Shown one piece after another: positions 23,066 through 34,025 of a stretch of 64,000 bases of DNA (positions are counted from its first letter, which is position 1; each line of letters begins with the position of its first letter). The stretch spans positions 59,672,598 through 59,736,597 of the forward strand of contig OU342631.1 of the NCBI GenBank assembly GCA_910589415.1. The letters are read 5' to 3'. The translations under genes and the position numbers were made by a program. The notes beneath the pieces are model-generated. The model had not been told where the DNA came from, searched no databases, and was given only the letters and a program-made list of their open reading frames with translations. The DNA comes from Malachius bipustulatus (lineage: Eukaryota > Arthropoda > Insecta > Coleoptera > Melyridae).

Positions 23066-23692
23066 TAAGGGCCGCCGTATGGCTGCGGGTATCATCGTCT
23101 GCATCTCGGTACATTTGTCCGACGTCACAGGACACTCGAGATTAACATCGATGTCTTCGTCACAATCATCCATATTATCTTCCTCGACAGCATTTGTACA
23201 TGACCGTCTCATGCAATTCATGCAGATTCTGGAGCATCAGAGGCCGGTTTTTCTGCAACCACACGCTGCGTTACATACTTTCGAACATTTGCAGAACACT
23301 GTGTTTAGAAGCGTTTATGTTGCCGGATCTCTCGTCGTAGGTATGCTAGCGAAATCATATTGAGAATTTTTCCAGCCTCAATCCAGGGGATTTGTATCAT
23401 TTCCATACCATTTTTGGACTTGATGGTATGTTCTTAAAGAGTGCTCACGTGCCGCTGATTCGGTGGGAGGTAGGCTTGCGAGATTAAATCGATGTTTGCT
23501 TAGAGATTTTGGAAACAGGTGAAACCGCAACTCATTCAGGGTATTTCCCGTGGTTTTGTTGTCATAAAGCGTAGCCACGGTCAACTGGTTCGCTTTGTCG
23601 ATCTCATCGGGGTTTGCCTTCACTTCTCGGAAAACTCTAATTACAGCTGTCTGCAGTTCCTCATTACTCTTCAGCAGTGTTGCGAATTTCAT
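23066..23692 (-). pseudogene. Fragment of an insect Cys-rich uncharacterised protein
   Basis: The minus strand from 23692 reads an open segment with LPPTESAAREHSLRTYHQVQ and then KWYGNDTNPLDWG. After an interruption it continues with VFCKCSKVCNAACGCRKTGL, CS..C..C and an acidic tail. The order PPT..A..HS.R.Y.QVQ.W, a WGW-like segment, then a C-rich CxC..GCRK.GL.CS..C motif is, from memory, the C-terminal pattern of uncharacterised ORFs widespread in arthropod genomes. The reading frame changes at least once near 23370 and stops interrupt it, so it is broken. It lies inside the long-TIR element and is cut at its 3' side by FB4. Function unknown. Confidence 0.55.
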
Positions 23693-24075
23693 TTTTTTTC
23701 CATAACTTTTCCGCGAGAATCAAAAAGGACTCCATTTGAATGGTCGTAGCATCGTAACGGTTCACATTAGAGACAAGTGGTACAGAACTTTTTTTAGGAA
23801 ATTTATTCTAGATTATTTTTTGTAATTGGTATTTTGTCGATAAAGTTGATGGTTTGGGAGGTTTTTGCAAAAAAAAACCAAAAATGGTACCTTCTCAGGG
23901 CCAGAAGGGCCAGCGTCGAATTCGCTCGAGGAGGAAAACTTGGGAGAGTAATATCTGGGTTCAAATAAAACGATTAAAGCAATTTGCAGCTTTCCACTAA
24001 TTTCCTTATTGAGGCTTTTTTCTGACCTATTGCCTGGCCTAATAAAGTAATTTGTACATTTTGTAACATTAGTTT

Positions 24076-24557
24076 CCAATTAGGGTAGTGATGAGTAGCG
24101 TTTCATTGTTGATTTTTGTTGTAAAAAAAAATAGAAACCAACTTTATTTTCGCCATAACACCGTTAGTTTTTTTGCTAGAGTCCTTCAAAAAAACAAATT
24201 TTGAAGGTTTTTTAATGTACTTTAAAAAAGATTATTATGGGTAAGCACTTTCAACGTAAAACGTACCGTTTTTTCGTAATTAAATGTTTTAAATCTGTAA
24301 ATTTTTCGTTACAAAAATGAGGCCTACCTTCAATGAGCTATAACTTTGTTTGTATTGGGTCTACATTAAATAATAAGAAACGAAATTCTTTGGTTTTTCA
24401 TAACCTACAATTTTGATCATTACAGTTTCTTGATAAATCAATAGTTTATGAGTTATATGTAGAAAATTGACAAAACACGAGGTTATTTTCAACAAAAATT
24501 AGCATTTTCGATCGCGAATATCTCAAAAAGTATTTATTTATCGAAAAACTTCTATAG
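24076..24557. other. Unassigned
   Basis: AT-rich with no ORF or clear repeat. It precedes an element end CAGGGTGTCTCATATAAC at 24561. Confidence 0.35.
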
Positions 24558-24865
24558 TACAGGGTGTCTCATATAACTTGGTCCTATACCTTATTGGAGA
24601 ATCCAGAGTTGGTACGAAGAAAATTTTCAAATAAATGTTGCTTAGAATAATGAGATCTTTTTTTATTTATATATTTCATACACCGTGTTTTATATTAAGT
24701 CGGCACTATTGCTAACTTCGTTATTATTTAACCTAGAAAGTCGGTTAAATTAGCAGACTAGTAGTATTTTTTCTTCTGAATAAAACGATGAAAACAGGAA
24801 AACAATTGAACATCGCGTTTTCGAGATATTTAAAAAAATGAATATTTTTTATGGGACAGCCTGTA
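24558..24865. repeat. Inverted-arm repeat Z, left copy
   Basis: It starts TACAGGGTGTCTCAT and ends GGGACAGCCTGTA. 24690-24860 is the reverse complement of 41349-41545 (GTCGGCACTATT, TTCGTTATTATTTAACC, ACTAGTAGTATTTT, CAATTGAACATCG). With 25633-25705 it forms one arm of the large composite. Confidence 0.75.
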
Positions 24866-25632
24866 TCCAGGGTGATTCAAAATTCAATGCAAAGATTTTA
24901 AGGGCGTATTAAACAGCTAAAAATAAGAAAAATTTTTCATATAATCGTATGTCCTAACTTGCTTCGTTTTCTAGATACAGGGTGTAAAATTTTGAAAAAA
25001 AAAATCAATTTTTTATTAATTACTCAAAAACCTTTCAGCCGATTTTAATAAAATTTTATAGGCTAATTTGTTGTCATAGGAGCCTTCCTTTGATGGGAAT
25101 AACATGAATTTATTAATTCCAGTGGCGACTCAGGGGGCTACCTGAATTCAATTAAATGAATCTCAATAATCGATGTGAATTTATTACTTGTTTTAATAGG
25201 GTCTGGCACAGATTTTGATTTTTTTCTTGGAAACAAAGCTAGATACGAGTAAAGCTCAGGAGGCAAGAAAGTTACAATATTGACCGCTTGATCTAAAAAA
25301 AATATAATTGTCAAAAGAGCAGTGGCGTACCATAATTTTACCTATAAGTTTCAAGTAAGTAGCCCCCTGAGACGCCACTGGAATTAATAAATTAATGTTA
25401 TTCCCATCAAAGAAAGTTCCTTATAACGACAAATAAGCCTAGCAAATTTTATTTAAATCGGCTGAAAGCTTTTTGAGTGATTAATAAAAAATCGATTTTT
25501 TTTTCAAAACTTTACACCCTGTATCTAGAAAACGGAGCAAGTTAGGACATACGATTATATGAAAAAATGTCTTATTTTTGGCTGGTAAATTCGCCCTTAA
25601 AATATTTGCACTGAATTTTGAATCACCCTGTA
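24866..25632. mobile_element. Foldback element FB1, copy 2
   Basis: Starts TCCAGGGTGATTCAAAATTC and ends GAATCACCCTGTA, with the same arms and inner CAGTGGCG / CGCCACTG pairs as 2979-3735. It interrupts arm Z: the opposite arm reads straight from CCCTGTATA into TTTTTAGATGG with no element at this point. Confidence 0.9.
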
Positions 25633-25916
25633 TTTTTAGATGGATCGGGTGCAAATTTTTTTCAAAGGAAAAGGCCTCTATATGCACTATGATCCTAAAA
25701 TAATAAAATTTTACAACAAACAAACAAGTTCTGTTATTTGTTTATTTAAAATTAAATCCTTATCAAGGTAACAAACTCTTATTTTTAGTGTATTTTTTAT
25801 TGAAAAATACACTATTTAGGACGACATAATTTTTTTACCTTCCATTACGTAGGTACACTAATTTACAATAATTGTCGCAGCCTACTTTGGGAGTAATAAA
25901 ATAATGAATAATTAAT
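25633..25916. repeat. Composite arm with a 205-bp insertion
   Basis: 25636-25705 is the reverse complement of 41283-41345 (GATGGATCGG.TGCAAATTT, CACTATGATCCTAAAATAA). The bases from about 25706 to 25910 are absent from the other arm, so they are an insertion. That insert includes a GTGTATTTTT / AAAAATACAC hairpin. Confidence 0.65.
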
Positions 25917-26038
25917 TAGGGTGAAGTGGGGTAAGTGTAATACCGGGGGAAGTGTAACAGTCGGCCATTTTTTTTAAAGTAAGGTTAAAAATGGAGGTTT
26001 TGTATGTTATTTAGGAGGTTTAGAGTATATATCTTATA

Positions 26039-26786
26039 TACCGTGTGTCCCCGGATAGGTGAAACGACTCTTATAAAAGACAAAAATTTTTTTAATTAAA
26101 TTTTAATTTTTTGGGGTTCAGCCCTGCTTGGCTAAAGAATAATTTCTAACAAAATTCTAGTTTTGAAAAATCGAGCATGCCTTGGAAATTTCCAAGAAAC
26201 CGGTTTTTCTGTTGAGTAAAGTGCCTTTTATGTGGCAAAAACGACAAAATGTTATTTGAAAAAGTTGTTCAGAATCAACATTTAGGTCCCTATACCAAAT
26301 TTCAAAATCATAGATCAACTTTAATTTTTTTCATTTATTTTTATGTTTTATTTTACAAATCAAAGAATTTCATTTTGTAACAATGACTGCCATGGAAAAA
26401 CCAAATTGTACCCATTGCAATAGCAATTTGTCAATATAAGTCTTTGTTACAAATGAAATTCTTTGATTTGTGAAATAAGAATTAAAGTAAATGTAAAAGA
26501 TCAAAGTTGGCCTATGATTTTGAAATTTGGTATGCGGACCTAAATGTTGATTCTGAACAAATTTTTCAAATAACATTTTGTCGTATTTGCCACCTAAAAG
26601 GCACTTTACTCAACAGAAAAACCGGTTTCTTGGAAATTTCCAAGGCATGCTTGATTTCTCAAAACTAAAATTTTGTTAGAAATTACTCTTTAGCCAAGCA
26701 GGGCTGAACCCCAAAAAATTAAAATTCAAATCAAAAAATTTTTGTCTTTTATAAGAGTCGTTTCACCTATCCGGGGACACACGGTA
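26039..26786. mobile_element. Foldback element FB5
   Basis: A 748-bp near-perfect hairpin. The left arm starts TACCGTGTGTCCCCGGATAG and the right arm ends CTATCCGGGGACACACGGTA, each about 345 bp long (shared GGGTTCAGCCCTGCTTGGC, CCAAGAAACCGGTTTTTCT). The centre is near 26410. It is flanked by TA. The ORF inside is a shadow. Confidence 0.9.
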
Positions 26787-27364
26787 TAAACTTTTTTTTT
26801 TTCTTCAGTTAACTGGATATTTTTTTTACGGGAGTTTTACTAACGTCATGCAGATTTACTTAAATATGGAGTGTGTGACTTGTTCTTATTGATTTTTTGT
26901 AATTACTGTGACATAATAAATTTTAAACCCAATGTTGCCATCAGGGGTGTTTTTTCACCAGGAATCCATATTTTGTGTTAAAAATAAATAAATATATAAA
27001 TAAATATCTTATGGCTGTGGTAAAGCCCAAGTGTCAGAAGTTTTCAAGTAGCCTCAAGGACCTCTGACGTAACTTAACGACTGCTGTAAACCAATTTTGT
27101 GTTAAAAAACGGTTACGGAAAACTCCTAACCCTATAAAATGGCTGTTACACTTACCCCTTCTATATTGGTAGAGGGGGTAAGTGTAACAATTTGCTCGGA
27201 GTAAGTGTAACAGGTTAGTTACACTTACCCCAGTCAATTATTCCCGAGATTATTATAATAAAATATACTTTTCTTTTTTAATTTAATTAAAAATTACTAC
27301 CGGAACCTCAAATAGGTCGGCGAGGAGAATTCAGCTTCCCACTTTCATTTGATGCTTATAATAT

Positions 27365-27653
27365 TGTAACAATTTTCACTTAATTGTTCTTCGGGTTCGT
27401 TTATCGATTGGTAAAACTCAGATCTTATTTTCAACTAATTTAATAACAACGACTATTTATTTTTACACCACCAAATAAGTACTACTTATCTATTTTCCAT
27501 TTATATTACACCACAAATTACGGCTTATTATTTATCTGTCATTTTTCGGAGAGACGCCATCCCGACCGTTACTCCGGAAACCTACGTCAGGGTTGCACCA
27601 ACTGTCGGCGCATCTACTTGACCGCGGGCAATTGAGAGCGGAATCTCGTTACA
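27365..27653 (-). repeat. Gypsy 3' LTR
   Basis: 289 bp, differing from the other LTR at three bases, about 1 percent. The pol stop codon (27582-27584) lies inside it, so the coding region runs into U3. Confidence 0.95.
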
Positions 27654-28511
27654 CTGCCCCCTCCTTAAAGACCTTTCGTCCCGAAAGGTAGTCTTCTCCG
27701 GACGATGTAGATATCTGCAGGCTGATCCGTTTCTGCAGCTTGATGTCTGGTAGAAGTAGCAGTCAATGGTCTTCTCTCCTCCGACCCTTCGGTTAAAGCT
27801 GCACACCAGCACGTCAATCCCCGTATGTCGGAACAGGACCTCCAACATACTTCGGACAACGCGCCAATCCAAATTATCCCTTCCATATGCCAATTTTGGT
27901 ATCGCTAAGTTAGTCTCATTGCTTGCCACCATCACTTCCCTGAGTCTGGTGAGAGCATTCCATAAATCGCGGTAGGTGGGTTTTTCTTGTGACCTTTCTT
28001 TGGTGACTAAGTGATAGATACTTCTTCTCACTCCATCTTCCACGTGCTTAATTCGTAGTGCGTCTCCTAACCGAGGGTTCTGCTTCCGTAGCTCATCAAG
28101 TTGGCCAAATTTTGCTCGGAAGACATTTGCGATTCCTCGGTACATCAGAAGGTCTCTTGCGACGCAATGAGCCAAGCTGTAATGCGAGGGTACTTCAAAA
28201 AGGCCACCGGGCTGCTCTCGAACCACACCAAACCGAGACCTATGTGTGCCTGTGTGCAAGGCAATGAAGTCTTCGAATGAGCAGTCGTTGTCTGGTTTGA
28301 TCACCCTGGCTTCTGCTGTCGGATCGTCATTGTCCCCAACATAAGGTGTTAATCGGTTGAAGTGGACAACTTTTGGTTTTCCCCTTGGCTGCTTCTGAAT
28401 TCTATATACTACATCATTGATCCTTGCTAGCACTCGATATGGACCCTCCCACGACGACTGTAGTTTTGGTGATAGACCTCGACGTCGTTGAGGATTATGA
28501 AGCCAGACCAT
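27582..28511 (-). CDS. Gypsy pol C-terminus: integrase tail, macro domain, CCCH finger
   Basis: 309 codons. Residues 1-57 are the integrase C-terminal domain (WEGPYRVLARI..VVYRIQ, VHFNRLTPY). About 99-239 (27795-28217) form a macro domain of the TARG1/OARD1 type: SLAHCVARD, GIANVFRAKFG, then YHLVTKERSQEKPTY and AIPKLAYGRDNLDW. Human TARG1 removes ADP-ribose from protein using a lysine (K84) and an aspartate (D125); by position these are K171 and D212 here, both present. The loop usually MGAG is MYRG. Residues 251-269 are a CCCH zinc finger (C-x7-C-x5-C-x3-H). The frame continues from the integrase core upstream, with only a TGA at 28512-28514 between, so this was one polyprotein. The ORF ends inside the 3' LTR. 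A role in reversing host ADP-ribosylation is inferred. Confidence 0.88.
   Translation of the reverse strand: MVWLHNPQRRRGLSPKLQSSWEGPYRVLARINDVVYRIQKQPRGKPKVVHFNRLTPYVGDNDDPTAEARVIKPDNDCSFEDFIALHTGTHRSRFGVVREQPGGLFEVPSHYSLAHCVARDLLMYRGIANVFRAKFGQLDELRKQNPRLGDALRIKHVEDGVRRSIYHLVTKERSQEKPTYRDLWNALTRLREVMVASNETNLAIPKLAYGRDNLDWRVVRSMLEVLFRHTGIDVLVCSFNRRVGGEKTIDCYFYQTSSCRNGSACRYLHRPEKTTFRDERSLRRGQCNEIPLSIARGQVDAPTVGATLT
27654..27667 (-). promoter_or_regulatory. Polypurine tract of the gypsy element
   Basis: The minus strand reads AAGGAGGGGGCAG directly before the 3' LTR, the expected primer site for plus-strand DNA synthesis. It overlaps the end of the coding region. Confidence 0.8.
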
Positions 28512-28514
28512 ATC

Positions 28515-29293
28515 TCAGGGTTGGTAGCCGCCTTCCTGCGCCTTGATGTCATAAGCCTCCTTCATTCGGTCGCTAGCACCCTGTATATGCACCCGTACTC
28601 GTTCGTGCATATCGTCCATCTTCTTACGAAGCTCGCTGACATAGTCCTCCCCAGCAACCTCTGCTCCTGGAGGGCACCCAAACTGCAAGTCGCAAGGCAA
28701 CCTCAATTCTCGTCCCATTACGATCTTCGCCGGTGTTTGGCCCGTGGTTTCGTGTACGGCAGATCTGTAGGCTAACAGAAAGAGGTGCAGACATTTGTCC
28801 CAGTCTCTTTGGTGGTCAGAGACAACCTTCGATAAATATCGGTTCATGGTGCGGTTCATGCGTTCCACCATTCCATCAGATTGCGGATGCAAGGCAGTCG
28901 TCCTTGTCTTGCGTATACCCAGAAGTCTGCAGATATTTTGAAACAGATTGGACTCAAAATTTCTACCCTGGTCGGAATGAAGCTCCAAAGGCACGCCGAA
29001 TCGACAGATCCACTCTTTTACTAGTACTTCTGCGATCGTCACAGCCTCCTGATTCGGCAAGGCATACGCTTCGACCCATTTGCTAAAATAATCCATAACG
29101 ACCACGATGTACTTGTTCCCCGCCTCGCTTTCCGGGAACGGACCAGCTACATCGATTGCGATTCTCTCAAATGGGCTGCCTACGTTGTACTGCTTCATTG
29201 GGGCTTTCTTCCGCCTCTGGGGTCCATTGCTAGCTGCACAGGTAACGCATTTTCTGCACCAATCTTTCACGTCTTCCTTGCTGTTAACCCAGT
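28515..29293 (-). pseudogene. Gypsy integrase core, 3' half
   Basis: Open from the BEL insertion border down to the TGA at 28512-28514. It begins with the second half of the H2C2 zinc motif (CRKCVTCAASNG), then the integrase catalytic core: IAIDVAGPFPES and DYFSKWVEAY (first Asp), LHSDQGRNFES (second Asp) and the SDGMVERMNRTMNRYLSKVV helix with the catalytic Glu. All three acidic residues are visible. The N-terminal half of the zinc motif lies 7.2 kb away at 36488 and beyond because a BEL element inserted between them. The premature TGA separates this part from the macro-domain part. The integrase would insert element cDNA into chromosomal DNA. Confidence 0.93.
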
Positions 29294-29583
29294 TGTGGCG
29301 TACTTAGGCGACACACAAAGGGGACTTGTATTTTTGTTCGATAAATAATAAGTGGACTGTATTTTTAAGTAGTATGTACATATATTTACACATTGATTGA
29401 TTACACCTTGTACAATATTATAGTTATGAACAATTTACGGTTCGAGAGACTCTTGTCTCTTACAGCACTTGACAGTAGCTCAAGAGAAGAGAAACGCTTC
29501 TTCCTGGACACATCGTCCCTTCACACTGACGTGCATTGTTGCCACGATGTATTAAAAATCCTTATGTTTAGTTGTACTGAACA
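29294..29583 (-). repeat. BEL 3' LTR
   Basis: 290 bp, TGTGGCG..GAACA on the plus strand, nearly identical to 36198-36487. Followed inward by a G-run (GGGGGGGCGCGG) typical of this junction in BEL elements. Confidence 0.95.
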
Positions 29584-29826
29584 TAAACTGGGGGGGCGCG
29601 GCAAGCACTACACAACACAACCTTATAACTAAACACTATAAGAATAACAATAATAATAGGAAATAATGTTTTAACTCTTTTTGTTAACTGAAAAGCACAA
29701 ATTTTTTACTACCATTTTAAGTCTGTCGACTCCAAATAATGAATAAGCAAAAAAAGTTAATCCACTTTTAAAAAACAGTAAAATTAGGTAAATATTAATC
29801 CTAAAAAACATTTTACATTAAGTTTA

Positions 29827-32090
29827 TTACTCTGCGTATATTGGCAGAACACACACCTTTTTAATAGATGTCAGACAATTGCCATTGTTTGTTTTAATTT
29901 CAACAACTCTAACCTTTTGATCAGATCCTTTTATTATTTTTGTAATATGGGCCAATTTCCATTCTAATGGGGAAACATGATCCTCTTTTACCAGCACTAA
30001 TGCACCTTCTTCCAAATTAGGTTGTTCTTTTTGCCACTTTGGCCTATTCTGCAACTGAATTAAATAATCTCTGACCCACGCCTTCCAGAATGACTGCTGA
30101 ATCCTAGTGCAAAGTTTCCAAAATTTTAAACGATTAATAGGAACGCCTGTCACATCAGGTTCGGGTATAGCAGTTAGTTCTGTTCCAATTAAGAAATGAC
30201 TTGGAGTCAGATAATTAAGATCTGAAGGATCATTTGTGATTTGACATAATGGCCTTGAGTTCAAAATACTTTCCACTTGAATAACTATAGTATTCAATTC
30301 CTCATATGTAAATGTAAGTTTTCCAACTACACGTTTTAAATGGTGCTTTGCGGACTTAATGCCTGCCTCCCAGAGACCCCCAAATACCGGAGAATAACTG
30401 GGTATAAATGACCATTGAATACCTAAAGCAGTACATGCATTTTCAACCTTTGACCTGTGTTCAGTTGAATTAAGTAATGAAGCTAAATTTTGCAACTCAT
30501 TATTAGCCCCCTTAAACGTAGAGCCATTATCGCTATAAATCAAAGAAGGACGTCCACGTCTTGAAATGAAACGTTTGAGAACACTCAAGAACGTAGGAGT
30601 TGTCATATCGGATGCGAGTTCAATATGGATCGCCTTCGTAACGAAACATACAAATAAAACAATATAAGCCTTAGTTGTAATAGATTTCCTAAGTCTCGAT
30701 TGCTTAATTAAGAAGGGACCTCCATAATCCACTCCAACTTTTTGAAATACTCTAGCCACATTTACCCTATCAGCAGGTAAAGAACCCATCAATTGTTCTG
30801 AACACTTGGCCTTCATACGAAAACATTTAACACATTTATACAATACTTTTTTAACTTCTCTATTACCATTAAGAAGCCAATATCTTTGTTTTAGATTTGC
30901 CAACACTTGTTTTGGACCAGCATGTAATAATATAACATGCTCATGACGAATTAATAATTCTGTGATATGCGAATTTTTGGGCAAAATTATCGGATGTTTC
31001 TTTGTAAATGGTATAGAAGCATTTTGCAATCTACCACCCACGCGAATTATTTTATCAGCATCCAAAAAAGGATGTAGCGATTTTATATTAGAGCTAATAG
31101 GTTGATTTTTCTCTAATTGTGCCATTTCTAATTTAAAATACTTTTTCTGCTCTTGCTTAATAATTATTTTTAAAGCATTTCGCATTTCCTGAGCAGTAAT
31201 ATTACCATAGACCCGACAACTTTTATTAGAGAGATTACGAATGAATCGAATACAAAGAGCAGTAATTCTTTGCATTTTAATAATACTCGAATATTTTGTA
31301 AATAGCGTCAATAATTCCACCTTACATTCATTGATTGCTAGAAGTGTTGGAATAGCAAACTCAGTATGATTAATATCAGGACCTGTACTACTATTATTAT
31401 GTACAAAATCAAGATTTGCCAATTCAGATGGCCCGTGCCACCAAGAGCCTTCATTTTGAAGTACCTTAGGTTGCACACCTCGAGACAAACAATCTGCGGG
31501 ATTAAATTCCGATCGCACATACAACCAAGAAAATCGTTCAGTCAATTCCTGAATCACTTTAACTCGATTTGCCATATAAACATGCAACTTCAAATGATTC
31601 GTGCGAATCCAACTTAGAGCAATCGTTGAGTCTGAATACAAATAAACATTGTTAATATGGTCATGTAGTAAATTATAAATTCTGTGAGCTAGTTTTGCTA
31701 ATAAAACACAACTATTTAGTTCAAGTTTCGGAATTGTAAGCTTCTTACTTAGAGAAGCTACACGCGACTTTGAACACAATAATTTGGTATCGACATGGTT
31801 ATCATAAACCGTGCGAACATATAAACAAGCTCCAAAAGCGCTTGATGAGGAGTCACAATAGCCTATTAACTCAGACCGAATGGAATTACCTCTATGTAAA
31901 TTTCGATCAACTTGCAAAGGAGTCATTGAAATAATTTCAGAAGCAAATTTATGCCATTCTGAAGACAGACTCTTGGGAAGTTCCTCATCCCACGACAAAT
32001 TATTTTTCCACAATGTTTGTATCAGAAGCTTAGCCTTGACCAGAATAGGTCCAGTAAGCCCCAATGGGTCGTAAATTTTGATATGAAGCT
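29827..32090 (-). pseudogene. BEL pol 3' part: RNase H, integrase
   Basis: An open frame of 745 codons from the first Met (32064), continuing the RT frame after a one-base shift near 32080. The RT/RNase H link gives LGLTGPILVKAKLLIQTLW; RNase H motifs include LYSDSTIALSWI. The integrase has a zinc motif (HVILLHAGPKQVLANLKQRY..CVKCFRMKAK) and a core with GVDYGGPF, IYSDNGSTFKGA and GLWEAGIKSAKHHLKRV, giving all three acidic residues. The C-terminal region (RPKWQKEQPNLEEGALVLVK) is the usual BEL tail domain. The C-terminus is intact and ends about 240 bases before the 3' LTR. Confidence 0.95.
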
Positions 32091-34025
32091 AAGCACGCTT
32101 CGTTTTGTAGGTTTTTCAATTAATTGTGTTTCAGGGCAAACAATTTTAAAAAGATCCCTTTGCACGTCAAAAACCAATCCCAACGTTTTCACAACCGTGT
32201 CATTTTTGTTTAATTCAATTTGATGACCGTCGGGATGTACAGTCGAAACATTGCTTAATAATGCTGGATGATTAGCACACCATTTATGCAATTTTAAATG
32301 TGCCTTGCCCAAAAGCTCTATCAATTGGGATTGTATTTGAACTGCAGTATCTAGATTGTTTGACCCACATAAAAAGTCATCGATGTAACAATTATTCAAA
32401 ATTGCCTTTGATGCCAAAGGATATTCCTCGGCATTATCCTGTGCTAGTTTTTTCAGACACCTGGTAGCCAAGTGTGGACTAGCCTTTAAACCATATGTTA
32501 CAGTTTGTAATTGCAAACATTGCACAGGCGACTCAGCATTCTGCCTCCATAAAATGTTTTGCAGTCTTTTATGAGCAGGATCAATTAATATTTGCCTGTA
32601 CATTTGCTTTATATCACAAATAAAAATGTATTTAAAAGTTCTGAACTTAATCAATATATCAAAGAGTTCAGGTTGGGCAATATTTCCGTTATACATAACA
32701 TCATTTAAAGAAATGTTATTTTTGGTTCGCATGGACCCGTCAAAAACCACGCGAAGACGTGTTGAAGTTTTATCTTCACGTATGATTGGATGATGAGGTA
32801 AAAAATATACAGGCTCATTTTTCGAATATTCTGAAAATTCAACAACTTTGGCATGACCCAATGAGATGTATTCATCAATAAATTTTGAATACTCCCTTAA
32901 TAACTTCGGATCATTATTTAACCTTTTTTCCAAATTTTCCAATCGCTTATAGGCAAATAAGAATGAATCACCTAGTTCTAAATTCTTGAGTTCGACCTTC
33001 AAAGGCAACTGTACTTGAAATCTTCCATCAACTTGTGTGACAGATTGACTAAAAATAGTTTCACATATTTCCTCTTCAGAGTCTAATTTGTCCTGATCTT
33101 CCGGAACATTTTCCGTCTCCCAAAACTTTGTGAGCAAATTATTTAAATTTGCCTCGGGGTCAACATTTACTTGAGCCTCCGAGTCAATAGCTGAATGTAA
33201 AGAGACTGAAAACAAATTAGTTTTATTATAGTTGCTTACTTTTGTTGGTACAGACCCACTGACAACGTATCCAAAATAGGTATTTTGTAAGACAGGTTGA
33301 CTTAAACCGTATTTAATGGTACCTGTTGAAATAATCCTAAAGAAAACATCAGCTCCAAGAAGAAGCGAAATTTCCGACGGCATATTAAATTCCTCGTCTG
33401 CTAAACGTATGTTAGGAGGTATTTTTATTTTATCTACGTTAAAGTAAAACTGAGGCAATTCAGAAGTTATTTTTTGCACAATTGATAAATTTGTTGTAAC
33501 CTTATCTTGTGAAATATTAGAATATATGTCTAATTCCACAAACTGAGTAGTTTTTGTTTTACTATTCGAGAGTCCAACAACCTCGAGCTCATGAGTTGAA
33601 GGAGTTATACCTAAAGATTTAACTAACTTTGTGGTTATAAACGAACTTTGCGAACAAGAATCCAAAAGACATTTTGCCTTAATGAAGTCCCCTGTAGCAG
33701 TTTTTAATTTAACAACTGCCGTAGGAAGAAGCACTTGACATGGGTGATTTCTCCCAAACAAAGCAACCATATTATTATGAGAGACCGTTGGAGAACTTAG
33801 CTCCCGATCAATATGAAGCAAACTATTATGTGGTTTTCCACATAAAACACATTGCCTTTTAAAAACACATTCATTTATGGAATGGTCATTGAGACATAAT
33901 TTGCAAAGCTTATATTTGTCTACCACACTCAACCTTTCGCTTACTGGAAAGTTTTTAAATTTAACACATGAAAATATTTTATGATCCGGGATCCGGTACA
34001 TTACAAAGTACACAGCGAGATGCAA
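32022..34025 (-). pseudogene. BEL zinc knuckle, protease and reverse transcriptase
   Basis: Open over 667 codons; the real frame enters near 33990 from gag by a one-base shift. It contains Cys-rich knuckles (CKLCLNDHSINEC, CVLCGKPHNSLLH), a retropepsin-like protease (KCLLDSCSQSSFI, then EISLLLGADVFF), and RT with RLRVVFDGS, FICDIKQMYRQI, VTYGLKASPHLA and CYIDDFLCG, the YIDD catalytic box. The last residues before 32022 are out of frame, marking the second frameshift. Both shifts are in short homopolymers, so sequencing error is possible. Confidence 0.94.

Larger units (their letters stand above)
21880..24075. mobile_element. Long-TIR element carrying a gene fragment
   Basis: 21880-22175 is complementary to 23745-24070 over about 300 bp; shared words include CCAGATATTACTCTCCCAA, CTTCTGGCCCT and GGTACCAT. 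Between the arms lie the nested foldback FB4 (22521-23065) and a degraded minus-strand coding fragment. Long TIRs with an internal coding relic suggest a DNA transposon or a transposon that captured a gene. The target duplication could not be read. Confidence 0.75.

Noticed and set aside
28733..29086. Plus-strand ORFs inside the gypsy integrase
   Set aside because: Shadows of the minus-strand integrase frame.
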